From Salinimonas lutimaris (GTDB taxonomy: Bacteria; Pseudomonadota; Gammaproteobacteria; Enterobacterales; Alteromonadaceae), in NCBI RefSeq assembly GCF_005222225.1, contig NZ_CP036536.1, positions 1,512,001 through 1,576,000 of the forward strand: DNA of 64,000 bases, in the 5' to 3' direction. The translations under genes and the position numbers were made by a program. Under the pieces are notes generated by a model. The model did not search any database. It worked only from the letters and a program-made list of their open reading frames with translations, and was not told where the DNA came from. Shown here piece by piece: positions 37,954 through 47,812 of the stretch (position 1 is its first letter; each line of letters begins with the position of its first letter).

Positions 37954-38658
37954 ATGATTTTACGTATTTTGTTACTGGCAGGTGTTTTGGGGTTAACCGG
38001 GTGCGCGCTGGTGCCGGAAAATCTGGAAGTACCTGAAGGGACATCTTTGGTGTCTTACCAGCAGGCGGCCACGGGTGGCCAGCAGAATATCGGCCGCACC
38101 GCACGCTGGGGTGGGGTGATCGTGGGCGTGCAGAACAAAGCCAAGAAAACCTTTGTCGAAGTGGTACATTTCCCGCTGAACCATTACGGCCGGCCCAATA
38201 CGTCGGAGCAAACTATCGGGCGCTTTAAAGTGCAGATTGATGGGTTTGTCGATCCTATTGTCTTTGAGGAAGGCCGTGCGGTAACCTTTATCGGTAGTGT
38301 AGGTAAACCCATTGCCGGGATGGTGGGCGAACAGCCTTATATGTATCCGTCGCTGAATGCGCGGGATTATCATTTCTGGCGTGAAGTACAGACCTATGAC
38401 GTATCGACCCTGTATTTTAATTATAATACAGGCTGGTACTCGCCCTTTTATTATCGCCACTACCAGCCATTTGGGTTTGGTCCGGGCTGGGGATTTGGTA
38501 CACAACGGGTGCGGGTGATTGAAAGCCGCGGTTTTCAGCCTAAGCTGCCTAGGTCAGGTGAGCGACCGCCTGTGCAATTACGTCACGAACGAATGCACAA
38601 TGAACTGCGACGAGAAGCTCGTCCTATCAGAAAAGAGGTCGACACTGAAGTCAGATAG
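37954..38658 (+). CDS. Slp-family outer membrane lipoprotein
   Basis: A 234-residue predicted lipoprotein. The signal peptide ends in the lipobox LTGC (Cys about residue 17). The Slp domain is recognisable: VPENLEVPEG, ARWGGVIVGVQNKAKKTFVEVVHFPLNHYGRPNTSEQTIGRFKVQIDGFVDPIVFEEGRAVTFIGSV. Beyond this, an aromatic, Tyr/Phe/Gly-rich region and a basic Arg/Glu tail extend past the E. coli Slp/YeaY length (about 190). In E. coli yeaY sits between tsaB and fadD, as here. Slp-like proteins are starvation- or acid-inducible; their molecular role is unknown. Confidence 0.88.
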   Translation: MILRILLLAGVLGLTGCALVPENLEVPEGTSLVSYQQAATGGQQNIGRTARWGGVIVGVQNKAKKTFVEVVHFPLNHYGRPNTSEQTIGRFKVQIDGFVDPIVFEEGRAVTFIGSVGKPIAGMVGEQPYMYPSLNARDYHFWREVQTYDVSTLYFNYNTGWYSPFYYRHYQPFGFGPGWGFGTQRVRVIESRGFQPKLPRSGERPPVQLRHERMHNELRREARPIRKEVDTEVR

Positions 38659-38695
38659 GCGCAGTATGGCCAGTTCGGCGGCATAACATTTCCAC

Positions 38696-38722
38696 AAAAA
38701 CGGCAATTTATTGCCGTTTTTT
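38696..38722 (+). terminator. Terminator after the slp-like gene
   Basis: AAAAACGGCAA and TTGCCGTTTTT form an 11-bp stem with a TTTA loop, followed by more T. It would overlap an upstream in-frame start for the next gene, which supports the later start at 38753. Confidence 0.92.
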
Positions 38723-38752
38723 TATTTTGTCTGGGTAGGTGCAGGGAATATT

Positions 38753-39592
38753 ATGAAAGAGATCACAGTAAAGGCTGGCATGATAACGCTGGCCGGATTG
38801 GATAATGAAGGCACCGGTCCGGTCGTCATCGGGTTGCACGGCTATCTGGATAACGCACAAAGCCTGGCAGGTCTGGCGCCATACCTGAGCGGTTACCGGT
38901 TCATCGCGCTGGATATGGCGGGTCACGGTAAGTCGGGGCATCGCGCCGAAGGCGCGCAGTATAATCTGCCAGACTACCTGCAGGACTTGCATGCCCTGAT
39001 CAGCGAGCAGCAGTTTGAGCCGGTCATTTTGCTGGGACATTCACTAGGGGGGATTCTGGCCACCCTGTATGCCGCGGTGTTTCCTGAACAGGTCAAAGCG
39101 GTCGTCAGTATTGATGCCTGCGGTCCGCTGGTGGAGTCTGAGGCCAGTACTGCTGAGCAAATGCGGGCATCCATCATCAGCCGGGCCGGCAAAACCGCGA
39201 GCCGGCAGATCCCGGTGCAGCTGGAAAAAGCCATAAAGGCACGGTGTGAGGTCAGTGACATTGCACCGCAACATGCACAGGTTATATTACAGCGCAATAT
39301 CAAACAGGACGGGAACGGCGAGAGCATCTGGGCATCGGACTCAAGGCTGCGCACCCGTTCTCCACTGCGCTTAACACCGGCTCAGGCCAGAGCGCTGATG
39401 GAACAAATTCAGTGTCCGGTGTATATCGCCGGCGCCAGTGACAGCTTTAAGCAGGTTAAGAAGATGTTTGCCGAGCGCAGCGCGTGGTTTAAAAATGCTC
39501 AATGTGAATATTTTGTCGGCGGCCACCATATCCATATGGAGAAACCTGACGAAATAGGCCATGCAATTCAACGTTTTGTTGAACAATTGTAA
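38753..39592 (+). CDS. Alpha/beta hydrolase
   Basis: A 279-residue serine hydrolase of the alpha/beta fold. [22 protein letters not shown] carries the oxyanion HG, and [24 protein letters not shown] carries the nucleophile elbow GHSLGG. The catalytic His is likely in [14 protein letters not shown] near the C-terminus. It is cytoplasmic, without signal peptide. It precedes fadD, so a role in releasing fatty acids or acyl groups from esters or thioesters is possible but not shown. CAGGGA precedes ATG 38753. Confidence 0.88.
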   Translation: MKEITVKAGMITLAGLDNEGTGPVVIGLHGYLDNAQSLAGLAPYLSGYRFIALDMAGHGKSGHRAEGAQYNLPDYLQDLHALISEQQFEPVILLGHSLGGILATLYAAVFPEQVKAVVSIDACGPLVESEASTAEQMRASIISRAGKTASRQIPVQLEKAIKARCEVSDIAPQHAQVILQRNIKQDGNGESIWASDSRLRTRSPLRLTPAQARALMEQIQCPVYIAGASDSFKQVKKMFAERSAWFKNAQCEYFVGGHHIHMEKPDEIGHAIQRFVEQL

Positions 39593-39601
39593 ACGTGGTC
39601 A

Positions 39602-39651
39602 TTTATCTTTACGCTTTCATCCGATAAGATACGCAAGAAATCAGACCAGTT
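39602..39651 (+). promoter_or_regulatory. Predicted fadD promoter with FadR-like site
   Basis: TTTATC (39602-39607) and TAAGAT (39625-39630) are spaced by 17 nt and predict a start near 39637. Directly there, TCAGACCAGTT (39641-39651) is a perfect right half of the FadR operator (GACCAGTT), with a weak left half beginning at 39635. Binding would block transcription. Confidence 0.5.
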
Positions 39652-39713
39652 GTGCAATTCTCGTTCATCGTGCGCTGGCAGTAACGTACAAGAATAATAA
39701 GGTAGGAGGTTTT

Positions 39714-41366
39714 GTGAAAAAAACCTGGCTTGAGCATTACGACCCTCGTGTTTCAGCAGAAATTAACCCGGACCGTTATGCATCCGTTGTCGACATTTTT
39801 GAGCAATCAGTAAAAAATTACGGGGACAGTACCGCATATATCAATATGGGTCATGAAATGACCTTTAACGAACTGGATGTTCAGACCCGGCAGTTTGCTG
39901 CCTATTTGCAAAACTCAGGACTAAAGCGCGGCGATGCTGTGGCCATCATGATGCCCAATCTGCTGCAATACCCGGTGGCGATGTTCGGTATTCTGCGCGC
40001 CGGCATGACCGTGGTAAACGTCAACCCGCTATACACTGCACGGGAACTTAAGCACCAGTTAAACGATGCCAACGCACAGGCCATCGTTATTGTGCAGAAC
40101 TTTGCCTGTACCCTGGAAAAGGTTGTGGCGGAAACTCCGGTAAAACAGGTGCTGCTGACTTCACTGGGCGATATGCTGCCGGCGCCAAAGCGCTGGATAG
40201 TGAATCTGGCGGTCAAGTACGTCAAAAAGCTGGTTCCGGAATTCTCTTTGCCACAGGCGATTCCTTTTATGGATGCGCTGAAAAAAGGTGCGCGGCAAAC
40301 CTTTAAGCGTGAAGATATCTCCGGCGAAGATCTGGCCTTTTTGCAATATACCGGCGGTACCACCGGGGTGTCGAAAGGGGCCATGCTGACCCACCGTAAC
40401 ATGATTGCTAATCTGGAACAGGTCTCCGGTATTCTGGAAACCGTGATTGAGAAAAATAAAGATCTGGTGGTAACGGCATTGCCGCTCTACCACATCTTTG
40501 CGCTGCTGGCTAACGGGCTGCTGTTCTTAAAATATGGCTGTCCGAACCTGCTGATTACCAATCCGCGGGACATGCCGGGCTTTGTCAAAGAGCTGGGCAA
40601 ATATCCGGTGGCTATTCTGCCGGGGGTAAATACCCTGTTTAATGGCCTGATTAACACGCCGGGATTTGCTGATCTGGATTTTTCTAATTTCAAATTTGGT
40701 CTTGGCGGCGGTATGGCCGTGCAGCGCCCGGTGGCTGAAAAATGGGAAAAAATCACCGGTACAGTGCTGCTTGAAGGCTACGGCCTGACCGAGTGTTCCC
40801 CGGTGGTTGCTGTTACCCCACCACAAATTGGTGAATATAAGGGCACCATTGGTTTTCCGGTGCCGTCTACTGAAATTAAATTACTGGATGATGACGGCAA
40901 TGAAGTGGCAGAAGGTGAGCCGGGCGAAATGTGGGTGAAAGGCCCGCAGGTTATGCGCGGTTATCTGAATCGCCCTGAGGCCTCTGATGAAATTCTTAAG
41001 GATGGCTGGCTGGCTACCGGCGATATTGCCAAGGCGGACGAGCAGGGATACTTCTATATTGTTGACCGTAAAAAAGATATGATTCTGGTTTCCGGCTTCA
41101 ATGTTTTTCCGAATGAAATTGAAGAAGTCGCCGCCATGCACGACAATATTGTGGAAGCCGCTGCGGTAGGTATTCCACATGAAGTCAGTGGTGAAGTGGT
41201 GAAGCTGTTTGTGGTCAGAAATAATGACTCTCTGACAGCCGAACAGGTTATTGCTCATTGCCGAAAGCATCTGACAGGGTATAAAGTACCCAAACAGGTG
41301 GTATTTAAGGATGAGCTGCCCAAAACCAACGTGGGTAAGATTCTGCGGCGAGAGCTGCGGGACTAA
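39714..41366 (+). CDS. fadD: Long-chain-fatty-acid-CoA ligase
   Basis: A 550-residue acyl-CoA synthetase that activates imported fatty acids with ATP and CoA for beta-oxidation. [20 protein letters not shown] is the P-loop-like AMP-binding motif. [14 protein letters not shown] is the adenine-binding motif, and [40 protein letters not shown] is the hinge and FACS region. The GTG start at 39714 is fixed by AGGAGG 6 nt upstream; the frame is open further upstream but over the promoter. Its neighbours are as in E. coli (slp-like before, rnd after), and a FadR-like site lies at the predicted promoter. Confidence 0.97.
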   Translation: MKKTWLEHYDPRVSAEINPDRYASVVDIFEQSVKNYGDSTAYINMGHEMTFNELDVQTRQFAAYLQNSGLKRGDAVAIMMPNLLQYPVAMFGILRAGMTVVNVNPLYTARELKHQLNDANAQAIVIVQNFACTLEKVVAETPVKQVLLTSLGDMLPAPKRWIVNLAVKYVKKLVPEFSLPQAIPFMDALKKGARQTFKREDISGEDLAFLQYTGGTTGVSKGAMLTHRNMIANLEQVSGILETVIEKNKDLVVTALPLYHIFALLANGLLFLKYGCPNLLITNPRDMPGFVKELGKYPVAILPGVNTLFNGLINTPGFADLDFSNFKFGLGGGMAVQRPVAEKWEKITGTVLLEGYGLTECSPVVAVTPPQIGEYKGTIGFPVPSTEIKLLDDDGNEVAEGEPGEMWVKGPQVMRGYLNRPEASDEILKDGWLATGDIAKADEQGYFYIVDRKKDMILVSGFNVFPNEIEEVAAMHDNIVEAAAVGIPHEVSGEVVKLFVVRNNDSLTAEQVIAHCRKHLTGYKVPKQVVFKDELPKTNVGKILRRELRD

Positions 41367-41424
41367 CACGCTTCTCAGGCCTGACTCTGCACGACAGACA
41401 GGCAAAGCAAAAAATACAACAGGG

Positions 41425-41450
41425 ACAGCCGGCTTTTGCCGGCTGTTTTT
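41425..41450 (+). terminator. Terminator-like hairpin abutting the rnd start codon
   Basis: ACAGCCGGC and GCCGGCTGT form a 9-bp perfect stem with a TTTT loop and a T5 tail. The rnd ATG is only 4 nt beyond the T run. Confidence 0.85.
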
Positions 41451-41453
41451 ATT

Positions 41454-42620
41454 ATGGATTATCAGTTAATAACAACCAGTGAACAGTTAAAGCAGGTGTG
41501 CGATGCAGCCAGTCAGTGCGATGCCGTAGCCCTGGATACCGAATTTGTCAGAACCCGCTCACTCACCCCGCATTTAGGTCTTTTACAGCTGTATGATGGC
41601 CAGCAGCTGGTGCTGATCGATCCTATTGAAATTGAGGACATGCGGCCGTTTGTACGCCTGCTGGAAAACCCCGGTGTCGTTAAGGTACTGCATTCGTGCT
41701 CAGAAGACCTGGAAGCGTTTCTGACCAGTTTTGATACCTTACCGGCACCTGTTTTTGATACCCAGTTTGCCGCGTCAATGCTTAATATCGGCGCTACCAT
41801 GGGCTATGCCAGAATGGTCGAAGAGCTGTTAGGTGTGGCGCTGGACAAAGGCGAGTCGCGAACTGACTGGCTGGCCCGCCCGCTAAGTACCAGACAGCTG
41901 GCCTATGCGGCCAACGATGTGCTGTATTTACTGCCCTGCTATCGCCAGCTGGCCGAACAGGTCGCCCTGGCCGGTAAAACAGACTGGGTATACCAGGAAA
42001 TGGAGACACTGGGAGGCAAGAAACGAAGTCAGCTACCGCTGGAATATGCCTATTTGCCGGTGAAAAACAACTGGAAGCTGAACACCGAGCAATTAACTGT
42101 GTTGCAGCATCTGGCTGCCTGGCGTCTGGGTATGGCCCGTAAAAAAGATCTGGCACTTAACTTTGTTCTTAAAGAATCGTTAATGCTGGATATTGCCGAG
42201 CGTTTGCCGGGCAACCGCAATGCCATGACCGCGATTCCGGGCATGATCAGTCCTACACTGCGCCGCTATGGCGATACGCTGCTGTCGATTGTACAAAAGG
42301 CCCGCGAGGAATATACCGACTTGCCGGCGACCCAACATTTACCCAAAGTACGCCGGTTAGTCGATTTTCCGGAATACAAGCAAACACTGGGTAAACTGAA
42401 AACCATGGCCGCGGATGTGGCCCGGAATCAGAATGTACCGATTGAAGTCGTCGCCTCGAAAAAGCAAATGAATCAGGTGCTTAAATGGTACTGGTTTGAG
42501 CTGAGTGAAACCCGGGTGCAGGGCTTAAAACCTGATCTGCTGACCGGCTGGCGAGCCCATTTTTTCACCGCGCCGGTTGAAGCGATGCTGGATAACCCGT
42601 TAAAAGTGAGTAAGTCGTAA
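41454..42620 (+). CDS. rnd: Ribonuclease D
   Basis: A 388-residue 3'-5' exoribonuclease that trims tRNA and other structured RNA precursors. The DEDD nuclease domain has [21 protein letters not shown] (motif I, DxE), [12 protein letters not shown] (motif II) and [16 protein letters not shown] (motif III, Y...D). The HRDC domains follow ([26 protein letters not shown] and a second one). ATG 41454 gives the standard N-terminus [12 protein letters not shown]. It has no separate Shine-Dalgarno because a terminator hairpin sits immediately upstream. The stop codon overlaps the start of ycgL. Confidence 0.96.
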   Translation: MDYQLITTSEQLKQVCDAASQCDAVALDTEFVRTRSLTPHLGLLQLYDGQQLVLIDPIEIEDMRPFVRLLENPGVVKVLHSCSEDLEAFLTSFDTLPAPVFDTQFAASMLNIGATMGYARMVEELLGVALDKGESRTDWLARPLSTRQLAYAANDVLYLLPCYRQLAEQVALAGKTDWVYQEMETLGGKKRSQLPLEYAYLPVKNNWKLNTEQLTVLQHLAAWRLGMARKKDLALNFVLKESLMLDIAERLPGNRNAMTAIPGMISPTLRRYGDTLLSIVQKAREEYTDLPATQHLPKVRRLVDFPEYKQTLGKLKTMAADVARNQNVPIEVVASKKQMNQVLKWYWFELSETRVQGLKPDLLTGWRAHFFTAPVEAMLDNPLKVSKS

Positions 42621-42919
42621 TGCTATGTGCTGTTTATAAAACCGCCAAAAAAGAAGGCATGTATTTGTACTTGCCTGAAAAAGATAAGTTTGATGATGTA
42701 CCTGAAGCCTTGCTCGAACAATTCGGCAAGCCGGTGCTGGTTATGCTGTTACCGCTGAACAAGCGCGAAGCACTGGGCCGGGTTGATAAAGAAACCCTGA
42801 TAACCGCGCTGCGTGAAAAAGGGTTTTATTTGCAGCTGCCGCCTAAACAGGAAGACTGGCTGGCAGAACACCGTGTGGCGCTGGGACTGTCGCCCCGGGA
42901 AGAAGCCAAGAAGTTTTAA
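42620..42919 (+). CDS. ycgL: YcgL-domain protein
   Basis: A 99-residue small soluble protein. [46 protein letters not shown] and [24 protein letters not shown] match the YcgL domain (E. coli YcgL, structure known but function not established). The start shares a base with the rnd stop. It is usually linked to rnd or to the minCDE region in gammaproteobacteria. Confidence 0.93.
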   Translation: MLCAVYKTAKKEGMYLYLPEKDKFDDVPEALLEQFGKPVLVMLLPLNKREALGRVDKETLITALREKGFYLQLPPKQEDWLAEHRVALGLSPREEAKKF

Positions 42920-42932
42920 GCGGGGACGGCTT

Positions 42933-43958
42933 ATGAAAGCAATACAACGGTTGATGATGGCCTTGCTGATGGTGGGTCCGTTGGCAATGACTCAGGCCAG
43001 CGCGGCGGGCGCCAATCCGGTGGAAAAAAGCCAGGTGGAAAAAAGTGCCGCCGGTTTTGCTACGTATCTGACCGGTTTGAGTAAAGAAGCGCAGGCCCGG
43101 GGATTTGACAAGACCTGGCTGGATAACACGCTGAAAAACACCGAGTACCGGGCCACCGTGGTCAAAGCAGATAAAAGTCAGCCGGAAACAAAAATCACGC
43201 TGGATGATTATCTTCGTACCCGGGTGCCGGACTGGAAAGTTAGTCAGGCAGTGTCTGTATTAAAGGAAAATCGCGACCTGCTGACAGCCATTGGCAAACA
43301 GTATCAGGTGCAGCCGCGCTTTATTGTAGCGTTGTGGGGCAATGAGTCGAACTTTGGCAAACTGCAGGGTAACTTCGATGTGCTGTCTGCGCTGGCCTCA
43401 CTGGCCTATGAAGGCCGCCGTGAAGCGCTGTTTAAAAAGCAGTTTTTTGCGGCCCTGACCATCGTGAAAGAAGGTCACATCAGTGCAGATAAGCTTAAAG
43501 GGTCCTGGGCCGGTGCCATGGGGCAAAGCCAGTTTATGCCCACGTCGTTTTTAACCTATGCGGTGGATTATGACGGCGATGGTAAAAAAGATATCTGGAC
43601 CAACAAAGCCGATGTGTTTGCCTCTATTGCCAATTACCTGTCATCTGAAGGCTGGGATGAGACGCGTACCTGGGGGCGTCAGGTGACGTTCAGCGGCGAT
43701 TATCAGGGCGGGCATGCCGGGCTGGCCAAAGCCGACTTTGTGCCATTGTCTGAATGGCAGCAAAGAGGGGTTCGCAAGTACGACGGTACGGCCCTGCCGC
43801 AGGTCGATACCAAAGCATCACTGATTATGCCGGACGGACCCGACGGGCGTCTGTATCTGGTGTACAACAACTTTCATACACTGATGAAGTGGAACCGTTC
43901 CACCTACTTTGGCGTATCAGTTGGGTACTTGTCAGATCGTATCAGGAAAGGACACTAA
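42933..43958 (+). CDS. Lytic murein transglycosylase (MltB-like, GH103)
   Basis: A 341-residue peptidoglycan lytic transglycosylase. A signal peptide (MKAIQRLMMALLMVGPLAMTQASA) is followed by the GH103 domain. The catalytic glutamate lies in ALWGNESNFGKLQGNFDVLSALASLAYEGRR. GAMGQSQFMPTSFLTYAVDYDGDGKKDIWTNKADVFASIANYLSSEGW is the diagnostic second motif. There is no lipobox, so it is periplasmic and soluble, unlike E. coli MltB. ATG 42933 with GGGGAC upstream is used; the open frame extends into ycgL but is spurious there. Confidence 0.93.
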   Translation: MKAIQRLMMALLMVGPLAMTQASAAGANPVEKSQVEKSAAGFATYLTGLSKEAQARGFDKTWLDNTLKNTEYRATVVKADKSQPETKITLDDYLRTRVPDWKVSQAVSVLKENRDLLTAIGKQYQVQPRFIVALWGNESNFGKLQGNFDVLSALASLAYEGRREALFKKQFFAALTIVKEGHISADKLKGSWAGAMGQSQFMPTSFLTYAVDYDGDGKKDIWTNKADVFASIANYLSSEGWDETRTWGRQVTFSGDYQGGHAGLAKADFVPLSEWQQRGVRKYDGTALPQVDTKASLIMPDGPDGRLYLVYNNFHTLMKWNRSTYFGVSVGYLSDRIRKGH

Positions 43959-43961
43959 GCT

Positions 43962-44627
43962 ATGTATCGACACACAGATAATCTTAATACCCCCATTGAA
44001 CTGGCGGTCGGCAAAGTGGTTTGCGCCGGACGCAATTTCCTTGATCATATTCAGGAAATGAAATCAGACGTGCCGGATGAGCCGTTATTGTTTATGAAGC
44101 CGGCCTCAGCCCTGTGCAGTATGCATGATCCCATTACTATTCCGGCTGACCGCGGGCCCTGTCATAACGAGCTGGAAGTAGCGCTGCTGATTGGTCAGCG
44201 GTTATGTCACAGTGACCAGCACAGTGCGCTTGAGGCGGTGCACAGCGTTGGTCTGGGGCTGGACCTCACCTTACGTGAGGTGCAGGCGCAGTTAAAAGAA
44301 AAAGGCCACCCGTGGGAGCGGGCCAAAGCATTTGACGGTAGCTGCCCCGTCAGCCAGTTTATACCGGCCGTGCAGTTCACTGATCTGGACCGGCTGGCGT
44401 TTTCGCTGGAAGTGAATGGCAAATTACGTCAGGAAGGCAATAGCGGCATGATGATGCATACAATGGGGCAGTTACTGGCATTGATTTCCCGTCATTTTAC
44501 CCTGGAGCCAGGCGATATTGTCATGACCGGCACCCCAAAAGGGGTTGGACCGCTGGCTCAGGATGATACTATTCGCGCCCGTTTACAAAGCAGTTTAGAT
44601 ATAACGACGAGTGTAGTAGCAGTATGA
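43962..44627 (+). CDS. ycgM: Fumarylacetoacetate hydrolase-family protein (YcgM-like)
   Basis: A 221-residue member of the FAH superfamily, equivalent to E. coli YcgM. VVCAGRNFLDHIQEM is the N-terminal family motif. Metal-binding acidic residues are in CHNELEVALLIG (E-x-E), and GLDLTLREVQAQLKEKGHPWERAKAFDGSCPVSQFI follows. LEPGDIVMTGTPKGVGPL is the family C-terminal motif. It may decarboxylate or hydrolyse a beta-keto acid such as oxaloacetate, as some relatives do; the substrate is not proven. It follows the transglycosylase by 3 nt and overlaps ycgN by 4 nt. Confidence 0.92.
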   Translation: MYRHTDNLNTPIELAVGKVVCAGRNFLDHIQEMKSDVPDEPLLFMKPASALCSMHDPITIPADRGPCHNELEVALLIGQRLCHSDQHSALEAVHSVGLGLDLTLREVQAQLKEKGHPWERAKAFDGSCPVSQFIPAVQFTDLDRLAFSLEVNGKLRQEGNSGMMMHTMGQLLALISRHFTLEPGDIVMTGTPKGVGPLAQDDTIRARLQSSLDITTSVVAV

Positions 44628-45118
44628 GTGATCGGTTCTGGGAAACCAAAACATTAGACGAAATGACCCGGACAGAATGGGAAGCCCTGTGTGACGGCTG
44701 TGGTAAGTGCTGTCTGCATAAATTTATCGAAGATGATGAGGCAACTGAAGCCACCTCTACCGATGAGATTCGCGACCACGAGCAGGTGCATTACACCAAT
44801 ATTGTGTGTTCACTGCTCAATACCAAAACCTGTGACTGTACACAGTATCAGAATCGGACCACGCTTGTGCCTGACTGTGTACAGCTGACCCGGGATAACC
44901 TGAAAGATATTTTCTTCATGCCCAACAGCTGTACGTACCGCCGGTTGTACGAGGGCAGGGGCATGCCGTCCTGGCATCCACTGCTTAATAAAGGTAAAAA
45001 AACCGCCATGCACCGTCAGGGGATGTCCGTCAGAGGCAAAACGGTGTTTGAGTGTGATGTGGATTTAGACAAATTTGAAGATTATATCGCGCGTTGGCCG
45101 TTATCCGACTGCGATTAA
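44624..45118 (+). CDS. ycgN: YcgN-family cysteine cluster protein
   Basis: A 164-residue protein of the UPF0260/YcgN family. The CxxC-type cluster LCDGCGKCCLHKFIEDDE is followed by CSLLNTKTCDCTQYQNR and later PDCVQL and NSCTYRRLYEGRGMPSWHPL. The many conserved cysteines resemble the FliB/YkgJ zinc or iron-sulfur cluster superfamily. The function is unknown. It ends the ycgL-(mlt)-ycgM-ycgN run, which in E. coli lacks the inserted transglycosylase. Confidence 0.94.
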   Translation: MSDRFWETKTLDEMTRTEWEALCDGCGKCCLHKFIEDDEATEATSTDEIRDHEQVHYTNIVCSLLNTKTCDCTQYQNRTTLVPDCVQLTRDNLKDIFFMPNSCTYRRLYEGRGMPSWHPLLNKGKKTAMHRQGMSVRGKTVFECDVDLDKFEDYIARWPLSDCD

Positions 45119-45138
45119 CATCAGTTGAGGGCTGTGTG

Positions 45139-45693
45139 TCAGCCTTCACTGACCAGTGCATACAACCAGGCATCGCGGCCTGATATACGCTTGCGACACA
45201 ATCCTTCTTTTATTGCACCGAGCTTTTCTGCCACCCGCAAACTCGGCTGATTTGCCGGTTCAATAAACAGCTCCAGCCGATGCATGCCCATCTGCGCAAA
45301 TGCCAGTTTTATCAGGCTCTGGCACAATGTAACAGCAAGCCCCCGACCGGCAACATCAGGGCGAATCCAGTAACCCAGATTACCAGTACCGTGTACAGCG
45401 TGAATGTGGTTGATGGTACCCAGCCCCAGACATGCCTGTTCGTGCATCAGCAAATAGGTAATGCCGTAGCCGGTGTGGCGCAGCTGTTCCTGCTGCTCAA
45501 TACACTGGCGTGCGGCAACCGGTGTAACCGGACACAGCTGACTACCCATCCAGGGTTTAACGCTGTCAGCAGCAAGCCGGCTGGCCTGACACAACACATC
45601 CTGATGCTTTGCCGCCAGCCGTGTCACGGTAACAGGCCCAAAGGACGTAGCAGGTACCGGTAGTCGCGCCGGCAATATACTCAAGTCAATCAA
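45139..45693 (-). CDS. GNAT N-acetyltransferase (RimJ/RimL-like)
   Basis: A 184-residue acetyltransferase of the GNAT fold. LGTINHIHAVHGTGNLGYWIRPDVAGRGLAVTLCQSLIKLAF contains the acetyl-CoA binding motif A (R-G-x-A). HRLELFIEPANQPSLRVAEKLGAIKEGLCRKR is the RimJ/RimL-type C-terminal segment. The acceptor may be a protein alpha-amine or a small molecule. The N-terminus is uncertain: the TTG at 45693 overlaps the dsbB stop (TTGA), which would couple the two genes, but no ATG occurs in frame nearby. Confidence 0.82.
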   Translation of the reverse strand: MIDLSILPARLPVPATSFGPVTVTRLAAKHQDVLCQASRLAADSVKPWMGSQLCPVTPVAARQCIEQQEQLRHTGYGITYLLMHEQACLGLGTINHIHAVHGTGNLGYWIRPDVAGRGLAVTLCQSLIKLAFAQMGMHRLELFIEPANQPSLRVAEKLGAIKEGLCRKRISGRDAWLYALVSEG

Positions 45694-46217
45694 AATGGCT
45701 TCTTATCCAACAGACGGCAGATAAAAACCACTGCAAAGACAATAAAGTAGGCAGCAAATATCACACTCATCCAGTCAGCCATACCCATCGACATAAATTG
45801 CCAGCTATCTTCGGTGCAGTCTCCCTTGGCTTCAAAAATCCATGGCAGCCACTCATGCAGCGGCATAAATGAGGGAAAGTTAGGCACGATTTCGCAGCTG
45901 GCAAAAAACGGATTGCTGGCATTCAGGATTTCCACATGCTCGCGGGCAATCAGAAACCCCCAGCCGGCCGATACCGCCCAGCCGGCAAAGGCAATCATGC
46001 GGGTCAGGCCATTATTGGCAATCAATACCAGTAAACCGGCCAGCACAATGCCGTACATAGCGGTGCGCTGATAGATACACATAATACAGGGCAGCAAGTC
46101 CATACCGTACTGAAAATACAGTGCGGCGACTTCCAGCCCCATTGATGTCAGAAATAAAATCGCCCAGGCTGATTTTTTTTCAGCCTGGCGACTGATTCCC
46201 TGAATAAGACCCATCAT
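45690..46217 (-). CDS. dsbB: Disulfide bond formation protein DsbB
   Basis: A 175-residue inner-membrane protein that reoxidises periplasmic DsbA and passes electrons to quinones. Four transmembrane helices are visible. The first periplasmic pair is C44/C47 in LLPCIMCIYQR, and the second pair C108/C134 is in FASCEIVPNFPSF and KGDCTEDSWQF. All four catalytic cysteines are present. It lies next to nhaB as in E. coli. A second in-frame ATG at 46214 is an equally possible start. Confidence 0.96.
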   Translation of the reverse strand: MMGLIQGISRQAEKKSAWAILFLTSMGLEVAALYFQYGMDLLPCIMCIYQRTAMYGIVLAGLLVLIANNGLTRMIAFAGWAVSAGWGFLIAREHVEILNASNPFFASCEIVPNFPSFMPLHEWLPWIFEAKGDCTEDSWQFMSMGMADWMSVIFAAYFIVFAVVFICRLLDKKPF

Positions 46218-46231
46218 CTTATCGGTTATCC

Positions 46232-47812
46232 TTAATGAGAGGGGGCGCCAGTAGATACTGCCCCGGTATGGTGTTCAATAAGGTGTGCGTCGTACAGCAT
46301 CTGGGTTGCGTCAAGTAACCCGAAATAGGTGGCAGCCAGGCCAACAATGGTGAGCACAACAGTATACGGTAGCGCCATATACACCATTTTGCCGTAAGAC
46401 AGGCGCAGCAGGGGCGCAATGGCTGAGGTCAGCAGAAACAGGAAGGCTGCCTGGCCATTTGGCGTTGCCACACTGGGCAGGTTAGTCCCTGTATTGATAG
46501 CCACCGCCAGTAAATCAAACTGATCGCGGGTAATCTGACCATCCTGTAGAGCCGCCATTACCTCAGTGATATACACCGAGCCGACAAACACATTATCTGA
46601 AACCATAGAAAGTACCCCGTTGGCCAGATAGAACATCACCAGCTGTGTCGTACCTTCAAAGCTCAGCACCCATTGAATCACTGGCTGGAACAGCCCCTGA
46701 TCAATAATGACCGCAACCACGCCAAAAAATACACACAGCAGCGCGGTAAATGGCAGGGCTTCCTCAAAGGCTTTGCCTAACGCATGTTCTTCAATAATAC
46801 CGCTCATGGAAGTGGCCAGCACAATCACTGACAAACCAATCAGACCCACTGAGGCAAAGTGACCTGCCAGACCCACGATCAGCCAGACACCGATAAGGGC
46901 CTGTACACCCAGACGCGCTTTGTCACGCTTAGTCCGCTCAAGGTCGGTATGCTTGTCGTAATCCACCAGAATCTCGCGTACTGCCAGCGGCAGTTGAGCG
47001 CCATAGCCAAAAATTTTGAATTTCTCCAGCATCGCGGTTGTCAGCAGGCCAAATACAAACACCGGTATGGTAATGGGAGACATACGGATAAAGAACTCAA
47101 CAAAATCCCAGCCGGCCTTGTCGGCAATGATCAGGTTTTGCGGTTCGCCCACCATCGTCATAACACCACCGAGGGCTGTACCTACAGCAGAGTGCATCAT
47201 CAGGTTACGTAAAAACGCACGAAAATCTTCCAGGTCATTTTTGCCCAGTTCATGCACATTATCGTCTGAAGTATGATCATGATCGTGATGGAACTCTTTG
47301 CCCGACGCTACTTTATGGTAAATAGTGTAAAAACCCAGACCCACACTGATGATGACCGCGACAACAGTCAACGCATCCAGAAATGCGGATAAAAAGGCAG
47401 AGGCAGCAATGAACGATAATGACAGAATGAGCTTATTTTTTACCTTGATAACCAGTTTGGTAAACAGATACATCAACAGGTCTTTCATGAAGTATATGCC
47501 GGCAACCATAAAGACCAGCAGTAACAAGACTTCTAAGTTAACCTGAATTTCGTGCAGCATGTGCTCAGGGGACGTCATGCCGATAAACATGGCCTCTATG
47601 AGCAACAACCCCCCAGGCTGGAGCGGATAACATTTCAGCGCCATTGCCAGAGTGAAAATAAATTCGATAACCAATACCCAGCCAGCCAGATAACTGTCGA
47701 ACATAAAGATGAACGGGTTGGCGATTAAGCACGCGATAATGGCTTTTTTATACCAGTCGGGCGCATGGCCTAAAAAATTTCGATATAACGCCATGGACAT
47801 CGAGGTTTGCAT
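46232..47812 (-). CDS. nhaB: Na+/H+ antiporter NhaB
   Basis: A 526-residue electrogenic sodium/proton antiporter with about 12 transmembrane helices. The N-terminus ([28 protein letters not shown]), the [38 protein letters not shown] region and [33 protein letters not shown] closely follow E. coli NhaB. A His/Asp-rich cytoplasmic loop ([18 protein letters not shown]) is present. It is divergent from fadR and precedes dsbB. Confidence 0.96.
   Translation of the reverse strand: MQTSMSMALYRNFLGHAPDWYKKAIIACLIANPFIFMFDSYLAGWVLVIEFIFTLAMALKCYPLQPGGLLLIEAMFIGMTSPEHMLHEIQVNLEVLLLLVFMVAGIYFMKDLLMYLFTKLVIKVKNKLILSLSFIAASAFLSAFLDALTVVAVIISVGLGFYTIYHKVASGKEFHHDHDHTSDDNVHELGKNDLEDFRAFLRNLMMHSAVGTALGGVMTMVGEPQNLIIADKAGWDFVEFFIRMSPITIPVFVFGLLTTAMLEKFKIFGYGAQLPLAVREILVDYDKHTDLERTKRDKARLGVQALIGVWLIVGLAGHFASVGLIGLSVIVLATSMSGIIEEHALGKAFEEALPFTALLCVFFGVVAVIIDQGLFQPVIQWVLSFEGTTQLVMFYLANGVLSMVSDNVFVGSVYITEVMAALQDGQITRDQFDLLAVAINTGTNLPSVATPNGQAAFLFLLTSAIAPLLRLSYGKMVYMALPYTVVLTIVGLAATYFGLLDATQMLYDAHLIEHHTGAVSTGAPSH

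Noticed and set aside
39561..39713. 51-residue N-terminal extension of FadD
   Set aside because: The AGGAGG site directly precedes GTG 39714, and the extension covers the predicted promoter and FadR site.
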